From: Azohydromonas aeria
GTDB lineage: Bacteria; Pseudomonadota; Gammaproteobacteria; Burkholderiales; Burkholderiaceae_C
Assembly (NCBI RefSeq): GCF_009760915.1
Contig: NZ_VIDQ01000068.1
Location: 1 to 41,150 of the forward strand
Direction: 5' to 3'
DNA: 41,150 bases
Positions 33,677-40,476 of the stretch are shown one piece after another (position 1 is the first letter of the stretch; each line of letters opens with the position of its first letter). The position numbers and the translations under genes are program-made. The notes below the pieces were generated by a model that did no database searches, had not been told where the DNA came from, and saw only the letters and a program-made list of their open reading frames with translations.

Positions 33677-35653
33677 TCAGCGCGCGTCTTCGCCCCTGAG
33701 CCGCGCCTCGATCGCCGAGGCCATGAGGGTCGAGGCGGCGCGGAAGGTGATGTGGTCGTCGTCGTAGTAGAGCGGCACGCCGTCGGCCATGAGCGCGCAG
33801 TCCTTGTCGCAGAACACGTCCCAGACCGGCACGTAGCGCACCCCGGGCCGCGTCGCGGCGATGCGCTTGAAGATCTCGTCGGCGCGGCGCTGGCTCTGCA
33901 TGACCTTGTCGCGGCTGACCACGGTGGCCTCCGGGCGGCCGTTGAAGGAGGCCAGCGCCAGCAGGCGCGGCACGTCGAAGCCGGGCTCCTGCACGCCGCC
34001 GAGGATGACCACGCGCTTGCCCAGCGCGGTGAGCGTGTCCACCGTGCGCGCCACGGCGCGCTCGAAGACTCGCTCGTTCTCCTCGGCCGACAGCGCCGTG
34101 GTCTGGTCGTCGGCGAAGTAGTTGCGGTGCGCACCGCCGATCTCCAGCCCGTGCCCGGTCAGCGACGGGCCCCAGCGCCCGGCCAGGATCACGTCGGTGA
34201 TCTCCGGCGAGGCCTGGAGCGCGGCCAGCGCGCGCTGCTTGAAGGCGGCGCAGGGCGAGAAATCGGTGCCGGTGACGCGGCGCGCCCCGACCAGGAACGG
34301 GCAGGCGCGGTACCACCACAGCGTGCCGGCCTGCGTGTCGAAGGGCGCGACGTGCTGGAACGCGCCGCGCAGCGCCGCGGCGTGCGAGTCGCCGACGATG
34401 GCATAGCTCACCGGCCGGCCCTCGGGGCCGAAGCGGCACTCCGCGCCGCGCCCGGCGCCGGCGAAGCGGCTGCAGCGGCCGCGGATCGGGTCGATGTCGC
34501 CCGCCGCCGACAGCAGCTGCGAGGCCTCCGGATTGAGCCGCTGCGGCAGCCCGCCGCTGAGCACCCCGAACACCGACAGCCCCGCCACCGCCGCCAGCGT
34601 CGGCGCCAGCACCTGCGCCACGCGCCGCCCGGGCAGGGCCGTGCGGTTGCGGAAAGGAAGCTCCACGTACTTCCAGCTCAGCACCGCCAGCACGAAGGAC
34701 AGCGCCACCGCCGCCAGCGCCCGGGGCATGTCCAACGCCAGGCTCGCGGCGTGGATGCTGGCCAGCGACAGCACCGGCCAGTGCCACAGGTACAGCGAGT
34801 AGGAGATCAGCCCGACGAAGACCAGCGGCCGCAGCGACAGCAGCCGGCCGACCCAGGTGCCCGGCGCGGCATGCAGCAGCAGCGCCGTGCCCACGCAGGG
34901 CAGCAGCGCCACCCAGCCGGGAAACACCATGCCCTCGTCCAGGAACAGCACCGCGCCGACGACCAGCGCCAGCCCCAGCGAGGCGGTGGCCGTGCGCGTT
35001 GCGCCCGGGCGCAGCGCCGGCACCGCGCCGCAGGCCAGCACCGCACCCAGGCCCAGCTCCCAGGCGCGCGCGGGCAGCAGGTAGAAGGCGGCGCTGGTCT
35101 TCCAGTACGACAGGCCCACGCCCAGCGCCAGCAGCGGCACCAGGCCCAGAAGCAATATCCGGCGCAGCGGCCATTGCCGGCGCCAGCACAGCATCAGCAG
35201 CAGCGGGAAAAGCAAATAGAACTGCTCCTCCACGCCCAGCGACCAGGTGTGCAGCAGCGGCATGTGCTGCACCGCTGGCGCGAAGTATCCGCTTTGCTGC
35301 CAGAACCAGATATTCGATACCGAGAAAATCGCGGCCAGCGCCGATGCCGAGGTTTCCTGCATTTGCGGCGGCAAACTCACCAGCGGCAGCAGCAGCAGCG
35401 TGGCCAGGATCATCACGAACAGGGCCGGCACGATGCGGCGGATGCGCCGCTCGTAGAAGCCCGCCAGCGTGAAGCGCCCGGCCTGCAACTCCTTGAGGAT
35501 GATGCCGGTGATGAGGAAGCCGCTGATGACGAAGAACACGTCCACGCCCACGAAGCCGCCCGGCATGCCGGGCAGCCGTGCATGGTGGAACACCACCGGC
35601 AACACGGCCAGGGCCCGCAGGCCGTCGATATCCGCTCGGTGCTCCAGTTTCAT
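33677..35653 (-). CDS. Membrane acyltransferase-3 / SGNH fusion (OafA-like O-acetyltransferase)
   Basis: A 658-residue protein. Residues 1-370 form the acyltransferase-3 domain with about ten membrane helices: DIDGLRALAVLPVVFHHARL, GVDVFFVISGFLITGIIL, RRIRRIVPALFVMI, HTWSLGVEEQFYLLFPLLLM, LISYSLYLWHWPVLSLASI. Residues 400-658 form a periplasmic SGNH domain with GDSHAAALRG (nucleophile Ser) and DDDHITFRAA (Asp and His). The class transfers acyl groups, usually acetyl, to cell-surface polysaccharides. The target is unknown. AGGAAAG lies before the ATG at 35651-35653; the longer frame start at 35725 is discarded. It is divergent from the BLUF gene and upstream of the aldehyde oxidoreductase operon. 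Confidence 0.92.
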   Translation of the reverse strand: MKLEHRADIDGLRALAVLPVVFHHARLPGMPGGFVGVDVFFVISGFLITGIILKELQAGRFTLAGFYERRIRRIVPALFVMILATLLLLPLVSLPPQMQETSASALAAIFSVSNIWFWQQSGYFAPAVQHMPLLHTWSLGVEEQFYLLFPLLLMLCWRRQWPLRRILLLGLVPLLALGVGLSYWKTSAAFYLLPARAWELGLGAVLACGAVPALRPGATRTATASLGLALVVGAVLFLDEGMVFPGWVALLPCVGTALLLHAAPGTWVGRLLSLRPLVFVGLISYSLYLWHWPVLSLASIHAASLALDMPRALAAVALSFVLAVLSWKYVELPFRNRTALPGRRVAQVLAPTLAAVAGLSVFGVLSGGLPQRLNPEASQLLSAAGDIDPIRGRCSRFAGAGRGAECRFGPEGRPVSYAIVGDSHAAALRGAFQHVAPFDTQAGTLWWYRACPFLVGARRVTGTDFSPCAAFKQRALAALQASPEITDVILAGRWGPSLTGHGLEIGGAHRNYFADDQTTALSAEENERVFERAVARTVDTLTALGKRVVILGGVQEPGFDVPRLLALASFNGRPEATVVSRDKVMQSQRRADEIFKRIAATRPGVRYVPVWDVFCDKDCALMADGVPLYYDDDHITFRAASTLMASAIEARLRGEDAR

Positions 35654-35797
35654 GCGCTTTCCTGCTCGATATTCCAACAACTCAAAAATCGCCTCCGCCG
35701 GAAACCGTTGGGGCGGGCGCCACACGCGCGCGGAACATCGATGCTGAAAGGCCGGCGCCTGGTTTTCAACGCCCGCTTGGGCGGAATTTCTTGTTCA

Positions 35798-35826
35798 TTG
35801 ATGTAAGCAAGGCGGCCGGATATATC
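35798..35826 (+). promoter_or_regulatory. Candidate sigma-70 promoter for the BLUF gene
   Basis: TTGATG and TATATC are separated by 17 bp in the AT-richest part of the gap. Each box matches four of six consensus bases. The BLUF GTG is about 180 bp downstream, so a long leader holding the 35929-35947 palindrome would result. Weak evidence without transcript data. Confidence 0.3.
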
Positions 35827-35928
35827 GAGCGCCAAAGTCAAGAGGGTATTTGAAACATTGAGAACGACGGCGGCAGGGCGTGGCGACCTCGCCTGCAAAC
35901 CGTCCGGCGCGGGCGGGAGCGCGGAATG

Positions 35929-35947
35929 CCCCGGGACTGTCCCGGGG
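35929..35947. promoter_or_regulatory. 19-bp inverted repeat upstream of the BLUF gene
   Basis: CCCCGGGAC-T-GTCCCGGGG has 9-bp perfect arms and a 1-nt centre. It lies 61 bp before the BLUF start codon and could be an operator or a cruciform-forming site. It shares the CCCGGG core with the repeat at 33611-33628. Confidence 0.4.
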
Positions 35948-36008
35948 CGGAATGGAACCGTGCCGGTCATGCTGCGCTCACATCCTCAACGCCTGCGGAG
36001 CCACTGCC

Positions 36009-36452
36009 GTGAACGACACCTCCGACGAACTGCGCGATGGCGTGGACTGCGCCGGCCGCAGCATCTGCCGCTTTCTCTATGCCAGCCGGCTGGCGCCGGG
36101 GCAGCCCGCGACGGTGGTCGGCGCGCTGCTGACGCAGGCACGCGAGCGCAACCGACAGCTCGGCCTCAGCGGCGCGCTGCTCTTCGATGGCGAGCATTTC
36201 CTGCAGCTGCTCGAAGGCCCGGCCGAGGTGGTGGACGCGCTGGCGCGGCGCATCGAGGCCGACCCGCGCCATACCGAGGTGCAGGTGCTGCTGCACGGCG
36301 CCGACGCCCAGGCACCGCTGTTCCAGCGCTGGTGGGGCGGCTGGGCCGACGCCGACGCGGTGCAGGCCTTCCTGGCCCTGGACCGCGGCGACCCGGCGCG
36401 GCTGCTCGATGCGTTCAGGGCGCTGGTGCGCGACGAAGGCGACATGCATTGA
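36009..36452 (+). CDS. BLUF-domain blue-light sensor
   Basis: A 147-residue single-domain BLUF protein that should bind FAD and sense blue light. The key residues have exactly the AppA spacing: Tyr24 (RFLYASRL), Asn48 (ARERNRQ), Gln66 (HFLQLLEG), being 24 and 42 residues apart as in AppA Tyr21, Asn45 and Gln63. A Trp pair (QRWWGG, 108-109) lies near where AppA has its semi-conserved Trp. The LSGALLFDGEHFLQLLEGP core and the DPRHTEVQVL strand fit the fold. The start is a GTG with GGAG about 8 nt upstream; the frame is open further up but without BLUF sequence. There is no output domain, so it must act on a partner such as an EAL or GGDEF protein, transcription factor or kinase. Confidence 0.92.
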   Translation: MNDTSDELRDGVDCAGRSICRFLYASRLAPGQPATVVGALLTQARERNRQLGLSGALLFDGEHFLQLLEGPAEVVDALARRIEADPRHTEVQVLLHGADAQAPLFQRWWGGWADADAVQAFLALDRGDPARLLDAFRALVRDEGDMH

Positions 36453-36491
36453 GCAGGCTTGCCGGGCCCGGGCCCGGGCTCGGACCCGGAC

Positions 36492-37019
36492 TCAGGGACA
36501 GCTCAGCACCCCGCCCGGCGCGCTGCAGAAGCCGCGCGGCCCCAGCAGGTTCGGCCCGGCGCGCTGCAGCCGCGTGCCGTCGCTGGCCCAGCAGCCCAGG
36601 GCGTCGCAGGAGGTGATGGACGCCGGCGGCGCCGGCCGGGGCAGCGCCGGCGGCAGCGGCGTCGCGGGCATCGGCAGCACGCTGGGCGGCGCCGGCAGCG
36701 GCGCGGGCATCGCCACCGGCGGCACGGTCAGCGGCGGCGTGACGAAGCGGCCGGGCGCCGGCGGCGGCGCGTCGGCGCGGCCCTGCAGGCAGGCGCGGGC
36801 GGCACGCTGGCGCGCTGGCGCCAGGCGCTGCGCCAGGGTGTCGCGCGCCACCGGCCCCGCGCCGCGTTCGGCCTCGGCCACGGCGGCCTGCTCCTGCAGG
36901 CGCAGCGCGGCGAGCGCCTGGCGGCACTCGGCGGACTCCAGCGCGTCCCGAGGCTGGGACTGGGCCGCCACGGCGGCAGCCGCAAGCAGGGCGTACAGGA
37001 GCGGCAGGCGAGGGCGCAT
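36492..37019 (-). CDS. Secreted proline-rich hypothetical protein
   Basis: A 175-residue protein with a Sec signal peptide (MRPRLPLLYALLAAAAVAAQ). A helical Glu/Ala/Arg-rich region (about 22-75) includes one Cys pair candidate (AECRQAL, RACLQG). A Pro/Ala-rich linker follows (about 80-130), then a conserved-looking end with Cys residues: SITSCDALGCWASDGTRLQR, AGPNLLGPRGFC, GGVLSCP. I do not recognise a named domain; similar small secreted proteins occur in Comamonadaceae. The ATG at 37017-37019 is chosen because it begins the signal peptide. It is divergent from the L,D-transpeptidase gene (64 bp) and converges with BLUF. Confidence 0.75.
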   Translation of the reverse strand: MRPRLPLLYALLAAAAVAAQSQPRDALESAECRQALAALRLQEQAAVAEAERGAGPVARDTLAQRLAPARQRAARACLQGRADAPPPAPGRFVTPPLTVPPVAMPAPLPAPPSVLPMPATPLPPALPRPAPPASITSCDALGCWASDGTRLQRAGPNLLGPRGFCSAPGGVLSCP

Positions 37020-37082
37020 GGGGCAGGGTTGCGGGGCAGGCCGTTCCGGGCGATGGCGGCCCGTCACTTGCCGGACGGGCAG

Positions 37083-38144
37083 ATGTCATTCCCGCGATCA
37101 CCGATCCGTACCGCCATGAGCTGCTGCTCCGCCTTCCTGCCGCCCTTCGTGCTGGCCCTCGGCGCCCTTGCCCTGTCCCCGTTGCCGGCCGCGGCCGCTC
37201 CCAAGGCGGCCCAGGCGCCGCAGCCGGCGGACCCCGATACCTTGCTCGCCCGCCACAACGACCCCGCCGCCGATCCGCCCTCGCTTGCGCCCGGCGCGCG
37301 CGGCCCGGCCGTGGTGCGCGCGCAGGTGATGCTCGATCGCGCCTGGTTCCCGGTGGGCGAGATCGACGGCGTCTACGGCGCCAACATGCGCCGCGCCGTG
37401 ACCGCGTTCCAGCTCGCGCGCGGCCTGCAGCCGGCCGACGGGCAGCTCAACCCCGCCACCTGGAGCGCGCTGCGCGAGGGCGCCGCGCCGGTGCTGGGGG
37501 TGCACACGCTCGGCGAGCAGGACGTGGCCGGGCCCTTCACGCCCATTCCCGAGGACATGATGGAGCGCAGCAAGCTGCAGCGGCTGGGCTACCGGTCGGC
37601 GCTGGAGGCGCTGGCCGAGAAGTTCCACATGAGCCCGAAGCTGCTCCAGCAGCTCAATCCGCGGGCGAGATTCGTGGCCGGCGAGCGGCTGGTGGTGGCC
37701 GACGTGGGCACGGGCAGCCAGAAGCCGGCGCCGCCCGCGGCGCTGCGCATCGACAAGTCCGACAGCGTGCTCTACGCGCTGCGCGAGGACGGCGCGGTGG
37801 CGGCGGCCTTCCCGATCAGCCTGGGCGGCAAGCTCGACCCGCTGGAGAACGGCAAGTTCAAGATCGCCAACGAGGTGGACAACCCCACCTTCTGGTACGA
37901 CCCGGCGCGCATCCGCGAGTCGAAGGAGCACCACGTCAAGGCCGAGGTGCCGGCCGGGCCCAACAACCCGGTGGGCGTGGTCTGGATGGGCCTGAGCAAG
38001 CCGCACTGGGGCATCCACGGCACGCCGGAGCCTTCGAAGCTGGGTCGCCACACCACCAACGGCTGCGTGCACCTGACCAACTGGGACGTGCAGCGCCTGG
38101 CCTCGCTGGTCCAGCCGGGCATCACGGTGGAAGTGCAGGAGTAG
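37083..38144 (+). CDS. L,D-transpeptidase (YkuD) with peptidoglycan-binding domain
   Basis: A 353-residue periplasmic enzyme that makes or edits L,D cross-links in peptidoglycan. After a signal peptide (ends near ALSPLPAAAAPKA) comes a PG_binding_1-like domain (about 70-135; VVRAQVMLDRAWFPVGEIDG, VYGANMRRAVTAFQLARGLQ). A LysM-like segment may follow (LEALAEKFHMSPKLLQQLNP). The YkuD domain is at about 215-350, with the active-site stretch HWGIHGTPEPSKLGRHTTNG then CVHL; the catalytic Cys is in NGCVHL. The ATG at 37083 gives an N-region with Arg residues; the ATG at 37116 is an alternative. The M23 peptidase gene starts 5 bp after its stop, so they are co-transcribed. Confidence 0.92.
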   Translation: MSFPRSPIRTAMSCCSAFLPPFVLALGALALSPLPAAAAPKAAQAPQPADPDTLLARHNDPAADPPSLAPGARGPAVVRAQVMLDRAWFPVGEIDGVYGANMRRAVTAFQLARGLQPADGQLNPATWSALREGAAPVLGVHTLGEQDVAGPFTPIPEDMMERSKLQRLGYRSALEALAEKFHMSPKLLQQLNPRARFVAGERLVVADVGTGSQKPAPPAALRIDKSDSVLYALREDGAVAAAFPISLGGKLDPLENGKFKIANEVDNPTFWYDPARIRESKEHHVKAEVPAGPNNPVGVVWMGLSKPHWGIHGTPEPSKLGRHTTNGCVHLTNWDVQRLASLVQPGITVEVQE

Positions 38145-38149
38145 CCGCC

Positions 38150-38794
38150 ATGGCGCCGGTTCCCGTACCGGGCTGGCGGCGCGCGCTGCGGCCGGCCGTG
38201 CCGGGCCTCGCACTCGGGGCCGGGTGGGGCCTGGCGGTGCTGCTGCTGCCCGCCGGGCAGCCGGCGACCGCCTGGGCCGCCGAGGGCGCGGCGTCCGCGC
38301 CGGCCAGCATCGCGCCGGCCACGGCCGAGGAGCTGGCCGAACTCGCGGCGCGGCGGCTGCTGGTGCCGGTCGAGGGCGTGGCGCCGGCGGCGCTGCGCGA
38401 CACCTTCAAGGAAGCCCGCGACGCCGGCGCGCGTCCGCACGATGCCATCGACATCCCGGCGCCGCACGGCACGCCGGTGCTGGCGGTGGAGGACGGCCAG
38501 CTGGTGAAGCTGTTCACCAGCGTCCCGGGCGGGCTGACGGTCTACCAGTTCGACCCGAGCGGGCGCTGGGCCTACTACTACGCGCACCTGGACCGCTATG
38601 CCGAAGGCATCCGGGAAGGCATGGCGCTCCAGCGCGGCCAGGTCATCGGCTTCGTTGGCAGCACCGGCAACGCCAGCCCCGATGCGCCGCACCTGCACTT
38701 CGCCATCTTCAGGCTGCGGCCCGAGCAGCAGTGGTGGCGGGGGGAGGCGGTGAATCCGTATCCGGTGCTGACGCCGGGGCCCGGGCGGCCCTGA
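38150..38794 (+). CDS. M23 family (LytM-type) peptidoglycan endopeptidase
   Basis: A 214-residue protein with an N-terminal hydrophobic segment (about 14-42) that can serve as signal or anchor. The M23 zinc metallopeptidase domain spans about 75-205. Zinc and catalytic motifs: HDAIDIPAPHGTPVLAVEDG (HxxxD), YYYAHLDRYAEGI, and APHLHFAIF (HxH). All appear intact, so it should cut peptide cross-links. It follows the L,D-transpeptidase gene by 5 bp, forming a pair that makes and breaks wall cross-links. Its 3' end overlaps the convergent LysR gene by 86 bp. ATG at 38150. Confidence 0.92.
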   Translation: MAPVPVPGWRRALRPAVPGLALGAGWGLAVLLLPAGQPATAWAAEGAASAPASIAPATAEELAELAARRLLVPVEGVAPAALRDTFKEARDAGARPHDAIDIPAPHGTPVLAVEDGQLVKLFTSVPGGLTVYQFDPSGRWAYYYAHLDRYAEGIREGMALQRGQVIGFVGSTGNASPDAPHLHFAIFRLRPEQQWWRGEAVNPYPVLTPGPGRP

Positions 38795-39728
38795 ACGCGG
38801 GTCCGGCCGCGTCGGGAGTCGCGGCCTGCAGCACCCGGGGCACCAGCGCCTCCACCTCGCGCCGCAGCCAGACGTGCACCGGCTCCGCCTGGTGCCTCAC
38901 GTGCCAGACCAGGTACATCGGCATGGCCGGGCAGTCCAGCGGCAGCGGCGCGCAGGCCAGGTCGCGCAGCTGGTGCACGCGCAGCAGCGAGGGCAGCGTC
39001 GCCAGCAGCGGGCCGCCCTGCACGAAGGCCGACACCGCCGCGAAGCTGGGCACGCTGGCGGCGATGCGCCGTGGCGCCAGCGGTTGAGCATCGAGCCAGC
39101 GGTCGAAGTCCAGCGCCCGGCGCGGCTCGTACACCACCGTGACGTGCTCGGCTGCCAGGTACTCCTGCAGCGACGCGGGCGCTGCGCGCTCGCGCGGGTC
39201 GTAGAACACGGCGTACGAGTCTTCGAAGAGCCGCTTCTGCACCACGTCGGCGGCGTCCGGCGGGCGCGGCGAGATGACGAGCTGGCACTGCCCGTCGCGC
39301 AGCATCTCGGCCGTGGGCACGCCCGAGTGGATCACCCGCAGCTTCAGGTTCGGCGCCTGCGCGCGCAGCCGGCGCAGCAGCGCAGGCAGGAGCAGGTCGC
39401 GTTGCAAATCGTTGGCGGCGATCGTCACGGTCGCATCGAGCCGGGCCGCATCGAACCCGCCGGCGGTGGTGAAGCTTCGAAAATCCTCCAGCAGGACACG
39501 GGCGCGCGCGGCCGGCACCTCGGCGCGCGCCGTGGGCTGGATACCCCGCCCGCTGCGCACGAACAGCGGGTCGCCGGCGATGGCGCGCAGCTTCTCCAGC
39601 AGGTGGCTCACCGCCGACTGTGTCACGCCCAGGCGCTGTGCCGCGCGCGTGACGGAGCCCTCCTCGTACACCGCCAGCAGCAGCGCCAGCAGGTGGCCGT
39701 CGAGGTCCAGATGATCGAAACGGCTCAT
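38709..39728 (-). CDS. LysR-type transcriptional regulator beside the decayed dioxygenase locus
   Basis: A 339-residue LysR protein. The winged HTH is in residues 1-70 (LLALLLAVYEEGSVTRAAQR, VTQSAVSHLLEKLR), and the effector-binding domain is at about 95-305 (TVTIAANDLQRDLLLPALLR). The Pro/Ala/Thr-rich C-terminal tail (about 315-339) is odd and lies in the 86-bp overlap with the M23 gene on the other strand. It is divergent from the LigA-like pseudogene, with 124 bp between them holding a 9-bp-arm inverted repeat, so it probably regulated that locus. It is not closely similar to the LysR at 16704. Confidence 0.88.
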   Translation of the reverse strand: MSRFDHLDLDGHLLALLLAVYEEGSVTRAAQRLGVTQSAVSHLLEKLRAIAGDPLFVRSGRGIQPTARAEVPAARARVLLEDFRSFTTAGGFDAARLDATVTIAANDLQRDLLLPALLRRLRAQAPNLKLRVIHSGVPTAEMLRDGQCQLVISPRPPDAADVVQKRLFEDSYAVFYDPRERAAPASLQEYLAAEHVTVVYEPRRALDFDRWLDAQPLAPRRIAASVPSFAAVSAFVQGGPLLATLPSLLRVHQLRDLACAPLPLDCPAMPMYLVWHVRHQAEPVHVWLRREVEALVPRVLQAATPDAAGPAFRAARAPASAPDTDSPPPPATTAARAAA

Positions 39729-39765
39729 GAGTCCAATGAGTCAGGCCCGGCTTTTCTCAATGATC

Positions 39766-39796
39766 GGCCCGGACACACTGGAAACCGGTCCGGGCC
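39766..39796. promoter_or_regulatory. Inverted repeat in the LysR / LigA-like divergent promoter region
   Basis: GGCCCGGAC (39766-39774) and GTCCGGGCC (39788-39796) are perfect 9-bp inverted arms with a 13-nt spacer, between the LysR gene (starts 39728, leftward) and the LigA-like pseudogene (39853). The place and symmetry suit a LysR operator. It does not follow the T-N11-A rule closely. Confidence 0.4.
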
Positions 39797-39852
39797 CACG
39801 CACCGGACTTGACCTGCCGCAAGAGCTCACAAGCTTTTCAGGAGACATGGCC

Positions 39853-40184
39853 ATGAGCGAACTCAAGAAGCCCATTCCCGGCACCGTCATCTTCGACGGC
39901 GCCCAGGCGATGAAGGGCTGCGCCCTCAACAAGATGTGCTTCTAGTTCAACGAGGAAGCGAACCGCCAGGCCTTCGTCGCCGACGAGGACGCCTACTGCG
40001 CGAAATACGGCCTGACCGCGCCGCAGCGCAAGGCCATCCGCAGCCGCACGCGGCCGGCGGCAACGCCTACTACCTGGCCAAGTTCGCCGGCATCCTGGGC
40101 CTGGACATGCAGGACATCGGCGCGCAGCAGACCGGCCTGACCCGCGCGCAGTTCCAGCAGAAGCTGCTCGACGCTGCCCGCTGA
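39853..40184 (+). pseudogene. Decayed LigA-like alpha subunit of a class III extradiol dioxygenase
   Basis: Reading from the ATG at 39853 (AGGAG upstream) gives a LigA-like start: IPGTVIFDGAQAMKGCALNK MCF, then a TAG at 39943-39945, then in the same frame FNEEANRQAFVADEDAYCAK YGLTAPQRKAIRSR. After about 40047 the similarity moves to another frame: AAGGNAYYLAKFAGILGLDM QDIGAQQ, ending at a stop at 40182-40184. Against the fused enzyme in this window (QRAAVRARDLNWMMRTGGN) the segment is 16 nt short, which explains the frame change. So there are two independent lesions, a nonsense codon and a small deletion. The length is about 110 codons, near a normal LigA-like subunit. Confidence 0.85.
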
Positions 40185-40213
40185 ACGCCACCACCGACGC
40201 AGGAGACCTCCCC

Positions 40214-40381
40214 ATGGCAAAGATCATCGGTGGCATCACCACCTCGCACGTCCCGGCCATCGGCCGCGCCATCGCTCGCGGGCTGCAGCAGGACCCGTAC
40301 TGGAAGCCCTTCTTCGACGGCTACGTGCCGGTGCAGCAGTGGGTGCGTCCGCCATTCTTGTCTATGAAAAATCGCCCGTGA
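40214..40381 (+). pseudogene. Truncated LigB-like beta subunit of a class III extradiol dioxygenase
   Basis: The gene begins normally with AGGAG and ATG: MAKIIGGITTSHVPAIGRAI, ARGLQQDPYWKPFFDGYVPV QQWV. This matches the beta-domain N-terminus, including the metal His in TTSHVP. After about residue 45 the similarity ends; the frame goes on as RPPFLSMKNRP and stops at 40379-40381. A full subunit would have about 280-300 residues, so most of the protein, including the other metal ligands, is gone. It lies 29 bp after the LigA-like pseudogene and was clearly its partner. The start resembles protocatechuate or gallate dioxygenases; which substrate it used cannot be told. Confidence 0.85.
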
Positions 40382-40476
40382 AACACTGCTACCCATCATG
40401 GGACCCATCAACTTGCCAAGGCGTTTGAGAGCAGGTCAGCAAGAGGCCCGGTTGTGAAGGTGTGTCCGTTCACTAT
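40382..40476. other. Unassigned sequence between the LigB remnant and the IS
   Basis: This 95-bp stretch, along with the end of the LigB remnant (from about 40350), is less GC-rich than the neighbouring genes and has no coding signature. It may be a remnant of an earlier insertion or deletion junction. A small inverted repeat GTGAA...TTCAC (about 40455-40474) lies at its right end. Confidence 0.35.

Larger units (their letters stand above)
35654..36008. other. Divergent intergenic region acyltransferase / BLUF gene (355 bp)
   Basis: No gene is supported here. The part at about 35780-35870 is visibly AT-richer than the rest of the window, as expected for promoters. A plausible rightward sigma-70 site is TTGATG (35798-35803) and TATATC (35821-35826) with a 17-bp spacer; each box matches consensus in four of six bases. 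A 19-bp inverted repeat lies at 35929-35947. A good GGAG precedes the BLUF start codon. Confidence 0.4.

Noticed and set aside
33146..35806. Long plus-strand frame opposite paoA and the acyltransferase
   Set aside because: Low-complexity translation with no domain; the opposite frames carry complete motifs.
35836..35841. TTGACT on the minus strand as a -35 box for the acyltransferase
   Set aside because: No -10-like hexamer lies at 16-18 bp; the TATATC/GATATA nearby is too close.
40350..40364. Possible continuation of the LigB-like remnant in another frame (AILVY-like)
   Set aside because: The match is five residues and uses AT-rich codons (ATT, CTT, TAT) unlike this genome, so chance is more likely.
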